From: Daphnia pulex
Taxonomy: Eukaryota > Arthropoda > Branchiopoda > Diplostraca > Daphniidae
Direction of reading: 5' to 3'
Assembly: GCF_021134715.1 (NCBI RefSeq)
Contig: NC_060023.1
Span: forward strand, 10,726,001-10,790,000
Length of the DNA stretch: 64,000 bases
The position numbers and the translations under genes are program-made. The number at the start of each line of letters is the position of its first letter. Position 1 is the first letter of the stretch. The notes under the pieces were generated by a model. It was not told the origin of the DNA. It saw nothing but the letters and a program-made list of their open reading frames with translations, and ran no database searches. Below are positions 38,134 through 50,287 of the stretch, piece after piece.

Positions 38134-41011
38134 AATTATAAATTGTTCAAATCGATACTTTGCCATTCATACCGTATGCTTCTAAAGCACGCCTATGTAG
38201 GTCTTGGTACTAACAATCACAAAACATTTAAAATTTGTACAAAAAAACGTGACTGATGTTAACTTAGTTTAGTGGTCGCTAAATATATAAGTATCTGCGC
38301 ATAAAATGAATAATGAAATCGTTTCGCTTTGAGGAGATGATCGCCAGACGTGGAAGAAATTTATGATGTCAATCCTTTTAAGCGTTAAGACCACGTACAC
38401 ATTTTACCTGATCTGAGCGTAGTGCACACGGTCTGAATGCAAGAATACGACAGGATCACCGACCAGCTTCAGGCTCTCAATCGTCAGTGGGATGTCGAGC
38501 GGCCATGACGAGCCGGACGATTGTGGCTGTCATCCAGCAGCACGTCATTTACAACGAGTGCCTTCCCCGAGTCCTTTGCTGTAACGCCACTCATCTTTAC
38601 GGGCTTAGCCTATGGACAGAAGATTCATACGATTCCAACTTCACTCCGGAATCTTCAACGAGTTATCCTCGTCCGCTGCTGTCCGCCGCCCACCTTTATG
38701 GGAAATCCTTGGTCCGACCATTTTCACCAAGAGTGGACGCCTCTTTCAAGGTACTGTGCGCTAAAATTCACATACATTCGTGTAGATGGAAGCTTTTCTA
38801 TAAATGGAATTTTCCAAATCAAAGTCGACCAGTCCATTCGACATTTTGAAAATTGTTGGCGCCCTTTAAAAGTTCTAACGATTTGATTGAAAGACGCCAA
38901 CTATGGTTCATAGATGGCGTTATTTTATTCTTTCTTTTTGAAAGTCCAAAATCACTTTCATGGCAGCAGACCCGCAGACTTGTTTTGTCATCATTTCAAA
39001 ATACCGGCTAGAAAACTTGGCGTCTTTCCCGTTATCACTGTCAAGTCTGCGATTGCCTTATTTATGTGCATTTGACATGAAAATGACCCAAAGTGTTTTG
39101 ATATTCAGCACCGGTTTCTAATCATCGGGTAGCGCCCAACATACTTATCAGTCCCAACAACACGGTAGTTGCATTTCCCACTGGTTATTATTTCTATTGT
39201 GCTCTATTTTAGATACCTTTCAACAGGTTGCTACTCTGCGAACATGTTCATATCGCAAATGAATTTAGTTTAATTAAAGCCAAAAAAGGCCATACTATAT
39301 ATAAATCAGAGCATTTCCTACTTTTCAAAAACATCTGTCAATCAAAACCGCACTGATCGCTCGGAGGGACGAACAATATCCGACTTCAATCGTGACAGTT
39401 TTCGATGGAGATCGTAAACAGGTCTGTATATACGTCTAGATACCGTTAGTACTTTGAATGTTACGGATTTAGGCACGACAAAGCTTATCAGGTGCTCCGT
39501 ATCAATAATATTATTGCAGCCATGCACAAACGTCAGACGTGATCTCAAATGCTTATCAAGATTCTGACGCCTTTTATTTGCCTGTAACGTGTCCTGTCCA
39601 TATGTTATATACCTACAAGGAAAGGGAATTACGGATGGACTAGTTTCCTTAATAATTATATCGAACGACGGAAAGGAAAGGCGAAATGTTGATGAATTGC
39701 GGCGGACCACACCGATTGGATAACCTATATTCTCATTTTCAGTATAGGTTCTTATCAATAAGATGGGCGCTCTCGCTATATAGAAAGTTGAGTTAGCTAT
39801 TCGTCCGACACCGTTTCGTATACCGTATATAGAATTAACATAATCTCAACTTTTTTCTCTTAAATAAATCCTATGCCGGAACCTATTCTCCTTTATGCAT
39901 TGTTTGGTTTATATCTCCGTTCCGAAAAACCTGGCGAGTAAGCTTCTTTGACAAGCAACATTATGCATGCGACCTTATCCCCCGCTTGTTCCTTTACTAT
40001 ATACATCTGCTATTATAATAAGCCTTGTGATGGGGACGAGCCATACAAATACTTTTGTCCCTTTTGTACGCTCGAATAGCTTCCTGCTTCTAGTTCCGTC
40101 AAAGAATTAAAATCATGACTTGAGAATTTGGGACAATGTAAAATAACAGGATTGAGCCAAAAGGGAGACAACCAATTAAAAAAAAGAAAAAAAAAAAGTG
40201 TTGGAAGCCGCCAAACCTGATTGTTATCAGGGATGGACTCGATATTTTGCGAGTCATTCTGATGATGCACTCAATTTGTAACATATATTTTACAAAATTT
40301 CCAATTAAAAATTGAATGGGAAATAACGGAATAAGTTGTAAACATTTCAATCATTTTACACGCAATATTTGCAACCTCGCCTTCTGAATTTCTGATTTGC
40401 AATTCTAGCAGTCGACACTTTTGTACACAATCGAAATCGTGAACACGTGAGTCGTGAGGCTCGTGTGTGCTGTGATCGTCACCGAATTCCGGTACCAGGA
40501 AACATACTGTAAAAAGGTAAAAAAATATACTACATTTCAAATCCGACATCGTCCAACCTTTCAAGTGTGAGATCAGCAAACCACAAATGAATAATCTGTG
40601 TGACTGTACTTTGTAGTATACCTAGTGGCCGCGATTCTTTTGGTGACTAGGGCTGTCGATCAATGTCATTTTAACTTTATACTGTTTCTTCGTGTCTATA
40701 CCGAAATAGCATTGCCATTGTTAGTTGGGTGTAGGAGTGGTTTTTACTTTATTTTCCATACAATGCGGTTTTCGACTTCACGTGCCGAAAAAGAGAGAAG
40801 AAAAAAAAAACCACCTGAGGTTTCTCTTTTATGTGGGCAGGTGATCCTCATCTTGAGGAGAAAATGGTCGACTCACCATCAGTCAGCAAGCGGCGTTGAT
40901 GCTGATCACAAGTAAAAATATTATACGCTTCTTTTTATTTGTCAACGCCAATAATTTTACAAGCGCAGGCTCACATCTGTTTTTCGTATTCGTTATTTTT
41001 GTGGTTACATC
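38134..41011. other. Intergenic region between aminopeptidase paralogs
   Basis: About 2.9 kb with overlapping short ORFs but no recognised domain. A TATATAAA near 39296-39305 followed by an initiator-like ATCTGTCAATC about 30 bp later looks like a core promoter, yet no ORF starts nearby. It could feed a 5' UTR exon of copy B. Confidence 0.4.
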
Positions 41012-44000
41012 ATGCTGTGCTTAAAAATAAATTTTGTTTGTTCGAATTCAATGATGAAAGTTCTATTGATTGCCGTTTATTTTGCGAGACTAGTGGTTAC
41101 CAAAAGTCCCCATACTGACGTAGAAAATCTTAGTCCTTATCGACTTCCAGATGCCATATCTCCTGTTAATTATCAGCTGACACTTTTACCAGTTATTGAA
41201 GACAAACCTCGACTGTGTGGCCACGTTTGGATCAATGTGACAGTCCATTCCTCGACCAATGTCATTATTCTTCACGGTCAAATCCTTCCCGTCGAGACGG
41301 TTGTTTATGCAGACAGTGAACCGACTGATGACAACGGGGCATCGAGATCAGTGGTGGAAAAGTTATGTTTCTCCGGTGTACTCGCTACCCTCGAACAGTT
41401 GAACGACGACCAACCAAAGGCTCGAGACGACAACGATATTGCTCAAAGCGTTCATTTAAATGAAGACTCTGAACAACTGATTATTATTCTTAAAGAGGAA
41501 CTGGTGGTAGGTGCCTATTACCGGATTGGTATCCTCTACTTGGCAGAGATTAATGACGGTGACAACATCGGGTTCTTCCGCGTCCAGAAGAAAAATGAAG
41601 ACGTCAGCAATTGCTGTCCGCAAAGGTATTGTGTTGTTCAGAATTCAACTTTTATTTTAAATCGAAAATTGGGAAACCAAAAACTTTAAAACTTTCACGG
41701 GAAATTGTGTTTTTTTTTTCTTTCTTTCTTTTTATTTATGCATCGGGTTATCATTATTTTCCCATCAGATGGCTAGGGGCCACTCAATTCGAACCTGCAC
41801 ATGGTGAGCTCATTTGCTTTAATGTATTAAATATATAGAGAGAAGAAATCGAATGAATAGGTCACTATTCCACTGTCCTACATAGCCATTGTACCTGTAT
41901 CGTAGTTGTAATCCAAAGAAATCCCAACTCTTGTACTTTCCTGTTGTATTGTAACGACAGCTTTTTCTATTATTTTATGCTAATCAGCTCGTAAAGTATT
42001 CCCTTCCTTTGACGAACCCGCTTTCAAAGCGACTATTGGACTCACAGTTGGACATGATTCTGTGCTAAAAGCCATTTCCAACATGCCTTGGAAATCGTCA
42101 AAATCCTTGTAAGTTTTAGTGCATAAGTTAGAATAAAACGCTATGGTCTTGAGACACACATACTTGAACACACACAGAGAAACCGTTGACGACTGGGTTT
42201 GGGATACATTTGAAACCACTCCGGCGATGTCTACCTATTTGCTGGCGTGCGTCCTGTCCGAACTCGAGTACTTGGAGACCAGCTACCTGTCAATAGACGG
42301 CCGAAATGTTTCTCTCCGACTATGGACTGAAAAACCGAAATTCAATCAACTGGATCTGGCGTACCGTTTGGTTCCTCAAATTATGGAAACGTTAGAAAAC
42401 TACATAGGAATTCCCTACTCTCTTCCTAAACTGGACATGGTCTCACTCCCAGGATATGATTTAGCCCGAGCCATGGAAAACTGGGGCTTGATCGTGCAAA
42501 GGTTTGTATATAATGCATTAAATTGGAATTAATGTGCCGCCTTTATTCAACTCCCAATTTCTCTTAATTTAGTGAATCGACTCTCCTTAAAGATAGCAAC
42601 AAGGATGACACAATGGAAAAGGCTATTTTTGCCATCACTATTGTTCACGAACTTGCTCACCAATGGTTCGGAAACCTCGTCACATCTAGCTGGTTCGAAT
42701 TTTGATTTTTTTGATTTTACTAACTAAATATTGATTCTTAATTGTTGTACTAGGTGGTCTGACATCTGGTTAAATGAAGGGCTAGCAACGCTTTTTGAGG
42801 GGATCGTCCTTAATCGGGTATAGTTAAATGCCGCTTAATATTCTACGTGATTATTTTTAAACTTGTATTTCATTTTTTTGTAATGCAGATAGCCCCTGAA
42901 CTTGGAGTTGACGTCATCACCGTCCTCTTTTTTCAACAAGCGTTGTTTCACGATAACATGAACATATCTGTACCTCTGAACTATCCAGTTGAACTACTTC
43001 CTACCATCGAACATAAGTTTGACGGATTTGCCTACGCTAAAGGTTTATTTCTTAACAATTGTTAAATATCATTAAACATATTTAATATTCATGTTTTTTG
43101 GGGTTCTCTAGCGTCCGTGATTTTCAGAATGGTTAAATCGTTTGTTGGAGACGAAGCTTTCCGGAGCGGGCTTAATCGCTATTTCAATAAATTGTAAGAT
43201 TATATTTGCTTAGATTGAAAAGTTTTTCTTAATTTTACAGATAGAACGTATTTTATTTGTGTAGTCAATTTAAAGCCGCCAACAGCACCGACTTATGGAT
43301 AATTCTCACCCAAGAATCTCGCCGGACATCCACAATCTCTTCTCGCAAACATCTGACTAGGATCATGAAGAATTGGACTGACCAATCTGGATATCCGTTG
43401 ATTCAAGTAGATCGCAATCCAGATGGTACAATCCAACTCACACAGGTGCGTAACAAAGCAATTTTAAGGAATCCAACGCCGCATGAAAATAAAATGTCAT
43501 TGAACTATGTTATTTATATTCTAGACACCATATTCTGATTTGAATATGCATTCGTTGGATAACGTTACCGAGACTGCTTCTTGGTGGGTCCCTATCTCAA
43601 TGACCAATGGTGGAGATCCTAAATTCTCTCTAAAAGATAGACTTCCGGTAGTGTGGCTTACCCCCAAGGTGCCATCGATGGCCATTGAAGGTCCCGACGA
43701 CAGTAACACCTGGATTTTAGTTAACCTTGAATACAGCGGCTATTACCGAGTGAATTATGATCGGCTTGGATGGGAGCTTCTGTCTGAACAGCTTGTGCGC
43801 AATCACACAGTGATTCCAGCTTTGAATCGAGCCCAACTGATTGACGACGTGTTCACTCTTTGTCACATTAAAATCCTACCGTATGAAGTCAGCCTGAGAT
43901 TGATTGAATATCTCGCCCATGCTGAGGAAGAACCTTTCGTTCGGAGTGTTGCAGTCGGCCATGTCGGTCGTATTCAACAAATGATGGAGATGCAACATAT

Positions 44001-45038
44001 CAACAATGACTATCTTACCGTTCGTTTTCCAGATTTACATTTCATAATTTTTTATTCTTGTTGAACTAAAATTTTGTTTTTATCGCGTAGAACATGGTTA
44101 AGGTTATGATGAGTTACATTGTGCCGTCGCAGAAAACCGAGTCTAGAAATTTTTATTCCACTGATGTTGACTTTCGCTGCCTAAGTGAGGATGATCAATG
44201 CGTGAGTCGTGTTCTAAGCCTCTTCCATGACTTTGCTAATGGAACCGAGACTTCTGCTCAATCCAGGTATGTTTATCACAAAATTTTCAGTAAACCCTAT
44301 CATTCATTTACATTGCTGTCGACACACATAGGTTAATGAAAAATCATTTTGACCATGTTTGGTGCACAGCCTTGCGCCACGGAGGCAAATCAGAATGGTC
44401 CTACGCTTGGAATAGTACTCGTACTCCCTCAACAAAATTGCCCAAGAAAAGAAAAATTCTTAAAGCGATGGGTTGTACCGCGGATGTGAATCGCATCCAG
44501 CAATTGCTTTCTCGAGTCTTTCTTCCTAGTACCAGCCAACAGCCCATTGAAACTTCAATCATCCTACACAGTTTAGCTGAGAATCCTTCTGCCCGTCCGT
44601 CGGTCATGACATTCGTTATGAAAAATTGGGCGTTTCTCAGCAAACAGTAAGTCTCGCACATTCTGTGAAATATTTATCAAAAATTAATTGTGATTGACTT
44701 TCATAAGTTTCCGAAATCCTTCTCTGATGCGGGATCTTCTTGTGGTTGTCACTCAACATTCTTCCTCAATAGCAGAACTGAGAAAGGTTGGTATTTCAGC
44801 CAAAAAGCTCAGAAGAAGGTACTCATTTTAAATTTTTAATATACTTAAGGTGAGCGCCTTTTTGGAGCAAAAAGCAAAAGAGCTCGGACCAGGAATTACC
44901 GATCTCATCGTCGCCACGATTAGCAGTAATATACGACAGGTTGAGCTGCTGAAGCTAGACTTAAGCTATCAGGGTTTAATTCATGATTTTAGCAATGATC
45001 TAACTCAAGTAGAACAAATTTCATTATCTGAAAATTGA
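41012..45038 (+). CDS. Aminopeptidase N-like M1 metalloprotease, copy B
   Basis: Tandem paralog of copy A. Fourteen exons: 41012-41625, 41769-41803, 41988-42108, 42178-42501, 42573-42692, 42754-42817, 42889-43042, 43112-43193, 43265-43445, 43525-44019, 44091-44266, 44332-44646, 44708-44786, 44850-45038, up to 982 aa. A second ATG at 41051 begins directly with a signal peptide (MMKVLLIAVYFARLVVT) and may be the true start. Zinc site: HELAHQWFGN with the Glu ligand in WLNEGLAT. The exopeptidase motif reads RAMEN, not GAMEN, and KGASV is altered to KASV. Several exon lengths equal those of copy A (35, 121, 154, 82, 181, 79), but introns around the zinc site differ in position. No GPI signal is seen. 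Confidence 0.92.
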
Positions 45039-45860
45039 TTTGTACTTCAACGCATGACATAATATTGATTCTCTTGTGCTGGTACGTAATTTATTCAATG
45101 TCAATTCAAACGGTGAACTTAACTAACACTTTTTATTGTTGATGAGCTTGTACTAAAGTTAAATTATAGGTGTTAAAGTTTCTGTTTGAAATTTGCATTC
45201 TGAATGGTGTTAATTGTTGAAGCTTAAAAGACATTCTCAGAAAGCTTTTATTTGTTATTGGTAAACTGTAATATAAAGACCTACTCAAATTAATAGTAGC
45301 CTACTACTGGGGCTTATCACTTTAAAAATCCTACGAAAAACAGGTGATTTTTCACCGCTTGTGTTAATAGCTGGCGGCGAAGTTCATCATCTTGGCTTAG
45401 GCTGCCTGGGTAAGTTCAAATGGATCAATCGTTATTTTCAAATTAACACAGCTTTGTAATTTCAAAGAGCAAATAGGATATAAACGGAAGACGAAACAGC
45501 AATGAATCGAAATTGCGGTCTTGTGAAAGGAGTCCGACTACTTAGCGTGCATTATGTTGTCGATTCACGCTAAATAATTGTTTCGAGGTAACGACTGGTT
45601 TTTTATTTCCTTTACGAAATAATTCATCTGAAGTTTCACTTAACTGACCATAATAACTAAAAATAACTTAAATGTCACGGACTGTAAACAAATTAAGCAA
45701 TTTTCATTTATGTAACAAACTTTTCGTCAATCTTTCCTTAATCTTTCGAATCCTGTGTGGTACGATCACCCTTGTACCTTATTACGTTGCTTTATCAGTT
45801 CGCCAGCAAATAGTGTTTGCCAGAGAGTAAATAACGTTCACCATGACTAGGCTTTTTAAG
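45039..45860. other. Intergenic region, no gene seen
   Basis: About 800 bp of AT-rich sequence between aminopeptidase copy B and the DOMON gene promoter. No ORF of note. Confidence 0.45.
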
Positions 45861-45862
45861 AC

Positions 45863-45900
45863 TATATAACAACTTTGTTTAGTAACGTGATTGTCAGTTT
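45863..45900 (+). promoter_or_regulatory. TATA plus initiator promoter of the DOMON gene
   Basis: TATATAAC at 45863-45870 is followed by the arthropod initiator TCAGTT at 45894-45899, about 31 bp downstream. A probable 5' UTR exon ends at a GTAAGT donor near 45938 and joins the acceptor TTGACAG just before the start codon. Confidence 0.6.
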
Positions 45901-46028
45901 GTAATACTCTTTGTTGTGGGAGGAAAATTTACGAAATGTAAGTACTACAAAACTTTCAAAATTGAATTTAAAATAATTTATTCATGCTTAAAATCTACTT
46001 AATCATCATCGTTTCTTTTTGACAGAAA

Positions 46029-46725
46029 ATGAAGTACGGCCAAACTTTAGGTTGCATGGTAGCGGTTATACTGCTGAGCTGTGGATGCTTGGCGAAACCC
46101 AGCAATCGTGAAACAGTCATGGAAAATGAGAAAGAACTCGATCCTGCTTTCATTTTACGCTGGACAGTAATTGAAGGCACGGGTGACATTGAAATAGAAA
46201 TCCAAGCTAATTGCACTGGCTGGACGGGGATTAGTTTTGCTGAGGGCCAGATTGGCCAGCCTGGATCATACGGCGACGTTATGATGGGGGGATTCAACGA
46301 TGAACTCCAGCTGGGCTACAGTGAAGTATTGAAATTTAAACGTAAAAGTAGCAGTTTTTCTGTTATTAATGTTATGCATGTTGCTTATATAGGATAGACA
46401 CATTGCTCTGGAGAATCCTGATCCTGCTAATGGACACTTGTTTGATGACAGCAACGATATTTTGTTGAAAAGTGCTCGATACGAGGAACCGTGGACCATC
46501 ATCCGCATTTTACGTAGTCTCAATACTGGCGATTCCCAAGATATCCCTATTTTGGTAAAATTTTTAAAATATTATTTTTACACATTGAAATACGAGTGAA
46601 CTTACAATTTTATCTGTAAAAAGCCTGGACCAATGACAGTAGCTTGGACCATTTCTTCCACTGACGATACGTCTCTTGGGCACGACACCGCTGGCCTCAG
46701 TCGAGTAACCTTCATTCCTCTTTGA
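46029..46725 (+). CDS. Secreted single-DOMON-domain protein
   Basis: Three coding exons: 46029-46325, 46393-46554, 46624-46725, 186 aa. A signal peptide (MVAVILLSCGCLAKPS region) is followed by one DOMON domain: FILRWTVIEGTGDIEIEIQA, TGWTGISFAEG, GDVMMGGF, then LLKSARYEEPWTIIRILRSL and MTVAWTISSTDDTSLGHDTA. DOMON domains bind heme or sugars and occur in dopamine beta-hydroxylase relatives. Here no catalytic copper monooxygenase domain follows, so it is a stand-alone module, likely extracellular. Ligand and role are unknown. Reading phases are all zero. Confidence 0.85.
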
Positions 46726-47821
46726 AGAGAAAAGAAGCTTAATTACAGATATGGCTGTTCATAAATTGCGATTAATTGCTTTATCCAATTTTAGCTTTCA
46801 AAAATAAATAAAATCTACATGAAAATAGTTAATACAGCAACGAAATTTCCAATTTTTTTTATTGGGAAAAAATGTTGTGAAGTTTTTTATTTGCTGGAGT
46901 TATCCAAAAATTATTGCACACTTACACTTTCTATCTATTACTTTTTACTTAGATACGAAAAAAAAATCGCTAAAACGGAAAATAGCTTGCTTGGTATAGT
47001 GATCGTTAGATGGCGTAGGAACCGTAATATAAAATTTCCCTTCGTCTGCAGTGTGTAAAATATGTAAATCAAGAAGGTAATTTGAATATAATAAGTTTGT
47101 TTGCTGCAGGGTAGCAAAAATCTCTACATTAGTAAGTAGATAATCACTTAATTGTTGTTTTGAATTTTTTATTGTTGTTGAATAACAACATATGTCTATG
47201 TATGTTAAGAAGTTGAATATTGAGAACGCGTGACGAAGCATTTTAACATTAAACGTACACGTAGTACCATAGACTACGAAGTAGTACGATTAATTCGGCA
47301 AACTGGTCTATTGGTTAAGAAATAAGAATGTAAAGTCAATTTATGAGGGTTGTTTAAGATTATATTAGGTAAAAAAAACTGTAAAAGGTAGAAGTTATAA
47401 AGTGCATCAAGTGAAACTAAAACATTGTTTATGAAAAGAACACTAGATTTTCAAAACTAATGGTTTCTAACAAAAGAGAGATAAAACGATAGCATGAAAT
47501 AATGTAATAGAATAATGATCCTTGGTCAGCGCACTGAAAAAATACCAGACAAAACAGATCATCAGAGTTGAAAGCAAACATGTCAATATTGTGTTGCACA
47601 GCATTATGAAGTTCACATGGACAAAATAGGTTGTAATTAACATAAAACTACATTGTTTTCACTATTATAAATTTCAAATCAATTACAGACTCAAAAAATC
47701 TATCTATTTTCCAAATGCTAAATTATAGTGGTCGCTGACTGTTTGTGCAATTTGAAATTTGTTGGAATGCGAGTCCACTTACACATGTTTGCGTTAAGGA
47801 GGAACATTTATTAATTTGTTT
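46726..47821. other. Intergenic region, no gene seen
   Basis: About 1.1 kb, strongly AT-rich, with only short ORFs on both strands (46819-47058, 46945-47241) lacking any domain. Confidence 0.45.
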
Positions 47822-48529
47822 TCAATTATAATTTTTTTCAGTCAAAATTTCTGTGAGCTGCTGAGGTCCGAAGACTTTCATTTGGGGCATTGGCTGCTCG
47901 CCTTTGCTATTCCAATTGGGAATGGAGCCACTCAAGTACATGTTTGTCGGATTTTCACGTGGTCCGGTGTAAAAATCGTGGTTATAGCTGATGGCTTTAA
48001 AAAGTAAGTTCTTGTTTTCTCTGTCACTTTTACTCATGTCCAGCATATTTTCAATCGTGTATTCGTAATGTATGCTGATCACTCTTGTGATGACTTCTTG
48101 CGAGCCAATTTTATCGCGAAACTTCTCAAAGTTCTTCTCGTGATCTCGGTAGAAAATTTGATTGCATTCTTGTTTCATTCTGGAAATATTCCAATCTTCA
48201 TTGACACCTCCGGAATTGAGGGAAATAATATGACCGTATTCGTCTCCCTCTTGAAAACCTAGTAGGCCCTTTATTTTCTCCTTTTTTTTAGGATTGCGCT
48301 GATGTTTTCTGTCCGTTTCCGTTGTAATAATTCTGACGGGTCTACCCAATCTGTCGTATTCAATTCTTGTTTTATCTCCATGTCTTTCAATACGATATGC
48401 ACCTCCCTGTAAGTGTTGGTAGTGGCGATCGACACCCAATTTGCTCATGAATCGAGCTCGATCATTTCCTTTGGCGTGATTCTTTAACTTGTTGATCGTA
48501 TGATCTACCGAAGGATCGTTTTGAGCCAT
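47822..48529 (-). CDS. Intronless ORF with His-Me nuclease (Endonuclea_NS_2-like) motif
   Basis: Minus-strand ORF of 235 aa from the ATG at 48529. The open frame extends a further 17 codons upstream without another ATG. A motif of the DNA/RNA non-specific endonuclease (His-Me finger) type is visible: GDEYGHIISLNSGG with H100, then WNISRMKQECNQ with N123, then YRDHEKNF. This matches the D-x-x-GH ... N ... E order of Endonuclea_NS_2 nucleases, common in bacterial secreted and polymorphic toxins. Just upstream, RIEYDRLGRPVRI recalls the YDxLGRP strings of bacterial RHS proteins. No introns, unlike most neighbours. No signal peptide is seen. The call rests on motif order, so moderate confidence. 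A second ATG frame (48648-48505) overlaps its start. Confidence 0.65.
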   Translation of the reverse strand: MAQNDPSVDHTINKLKNHAKGNDRARFMSKLGVDRHYQHLQGGAYRIERHGDKTRIEYDRLGRPVRIITTETDRKHQRNPKKKEKIKGLLGFQEGDEYGHIISLNSGGVNEDWNISRMKQECNQIFYRDHEKNFEKFRDKIGSQEVITRVISIHYEYTIENMLDMSKSDRENKNLLFKAISYNHDFYTGPRENPTNMYLSGSIPNWNSKGEQPMPQMKVFGPQQLTEILTEKNYN

Positions 48530-49560
48530 TGAAAGTGAACCGAAGAAGCAGCGACCCGGTGGTTCCGAAGGATCGGACACATTGTTGTGCCATCCGTCAT
48601 GATGAGACGAACGTGCTGACTCCCGTCTTCATTCTGCGTGAAACTCATTTTGATCGCGGGTTTATCCGATTAAGGATTGCCTTGCGGATAGTATGTGAAG
48701 TTGTTCCCTTTTCAGTTGCTTGCGTGTACTGGTCGGTTTTGTCTTCTTTTTATTAAAAAACGGAATCCAAGAGTGTAGCAACGAAAAAACAACATTTGCG
48801 AAAGTGAACTCAAAATGACAGATCTACATCTATCTAAGTGGACACAATGTTTTGCCTGAAATAAATGTTTGTCTACATACGACACGAATCAACGTGATAT
48901 GAGAGGATTTTTATTGAGTAAGACGTAACATTAACTAAATATTTTAACAGAATTCATTATTTATTTTCATAGGCTCTGGAATACTCAGATTACAACTGAC
49001 ATGGGCACAAATACTGGATCAATGCAAGACTCATTTTTGTCGAAAAGCCTTTCAACCAGGAAGAAATTGATGATGCTAAAAAGGCTATTGTAATGGAAGT
49101 CTACAACACATGGTACTTGAGCAGCGAACATTCCTATAAATTCAGACAATTGCTTGTGATTTTGTCCAATTAAGGGAATTAAAAAGCTATCTTAGCGATC
49201 AATGGAATCTGTGGCAAGAAATATTGAGGCAGACTGGTTTCCACGATGCAGTTAACAAACAATCATAAAGGTTTATCTTGTTTCATTTTTTTTTATCATG
49301 AAAGACAATTTGTTACATTTCAGGCAAAAACTCAATTTTTCTGGAATTTGACAAAGGAAATACGAAAATAGAGGCCTTTAGAACTGTGGACAAAGCTGAG
49401 AAAGAGGAAGACGACGGCTTAGTGAGAATCTGTTCGTCGATGCAATCAAAAACAAAGAAGAAAAAAGTAGAAACTCGGGAACGGGAACGGGAACCATCTA
49501 CTCTGCAGACGGGTTGGCCAGTTTGCATGTCCTTAACGCTTGAAGGTCGCGGGGAAAAAA
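48530..49560. other. Region with a plus-strand coding-like remnant
   Basis: From about 48990 to 49510 the plus strand has pieces that look coding but change frame: a segment with RLIFVEKPFNQEEIDDAKKA, another with DQWNLWQEILRQTGFHDAV, and 49320-49580 with NSIFLEFDKGNTKIEAF. They may be exons of one unrecognised gene or a decayed one. I cannot name a family. Confidence 0.35.
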
Positions 49561-49570
49561 CTGTCAATAT

Positions 49571-49911
49571 GGTGGTGTAGAGGTTGGGTGAGAATGACAC
49601 GTGTTTCATCATTATCAAAGCAGGTACAATAGCCGCAAGGGTAAGCTATTTGGTATTCATTTTGATATTGGTTTTTTTTTTTGTAGACCCATCCCCAGCA
49701 ACGTCTACCTATTAAAGAAGGAAAGGCCAGGTTGCATTTCAATCGAAGGTCATGGAGATCAAAAAAACGTTTCATGCAGTGGTGTAGAGGTTGGGTGAGA
49801 ACGGGACGTTTTGCATCATTTTATCAAGAAGGTAAAATAACCGCAAGGCTTAAGAGGAGGGGTTAGAAAAAGTCGTATAAAAGGCAAGAGAAAAGTAAAA
49901 CTGGGATCAGT
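49571..49911 (+). promoter_or_regulatory. Promoter of the Tyr-rich array with repeated upstream element
   Basis: The element GGTGTAGAGGTTGGGTGAGA occurs near 49574 and 49781, each followed within about 60 bp by a CCGCAAG-type stretch. Downstream are TATAAAA at 49876-49882 and the initiator TCAGT at 49907-49911, spaced about 31 bp. The same arrangement, inverted, stands before the intact Tyr-rich gene at 58101-58262. Confidence 0.65.
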
Positions 49912-50207
49912 CGAGCGAGTATCTCCGACACGGTAACAGCTGCAGTGTACTATTCTCAATCATGGGTAAATTTTCTGTTGTTATATGGAATTATGTATCA
50001 ATTTCTATTGTGTTTTCTCTTTGTTAACCTGCCAGATATTTTTGCATATTAATTGTTAAATTATTTATTGTTTAGTCGTACATAAGGGCAAGGAAAAGGC
50101 GAAAGAAATCAGTCGAATGAGCATCTCAGACACGGTAACAGCAACTGCAGTACACCATTTGTCACCAACTGCATTCTTCGTCGAATTGCCTGTTTAAATC
50201 ATGGGTA
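49911..50207 (+). pseudogene. Two tandem first-exon copies of the Tyr-rich family
   Basis: An ATGG|GTAAAT exon-1 end occurs at 49962 and an ATGG|GTAAAA at 50201, each after a similar 5' UTR (ATCTCxGACACGGTAACAGC). They correspond to the first exon of the intact gene at 58013-58106. Two first exons in a row with no second exon between them suggest partial tandem duplication. Confidence 0.55.
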
Positions 50208-50287
50208 AAAAAATTTACATAGAGTTGTGAATAGACTTTCTATTTGTTAACATGCCAGTTATAATATTCAAATAATTATTTGTCTAG

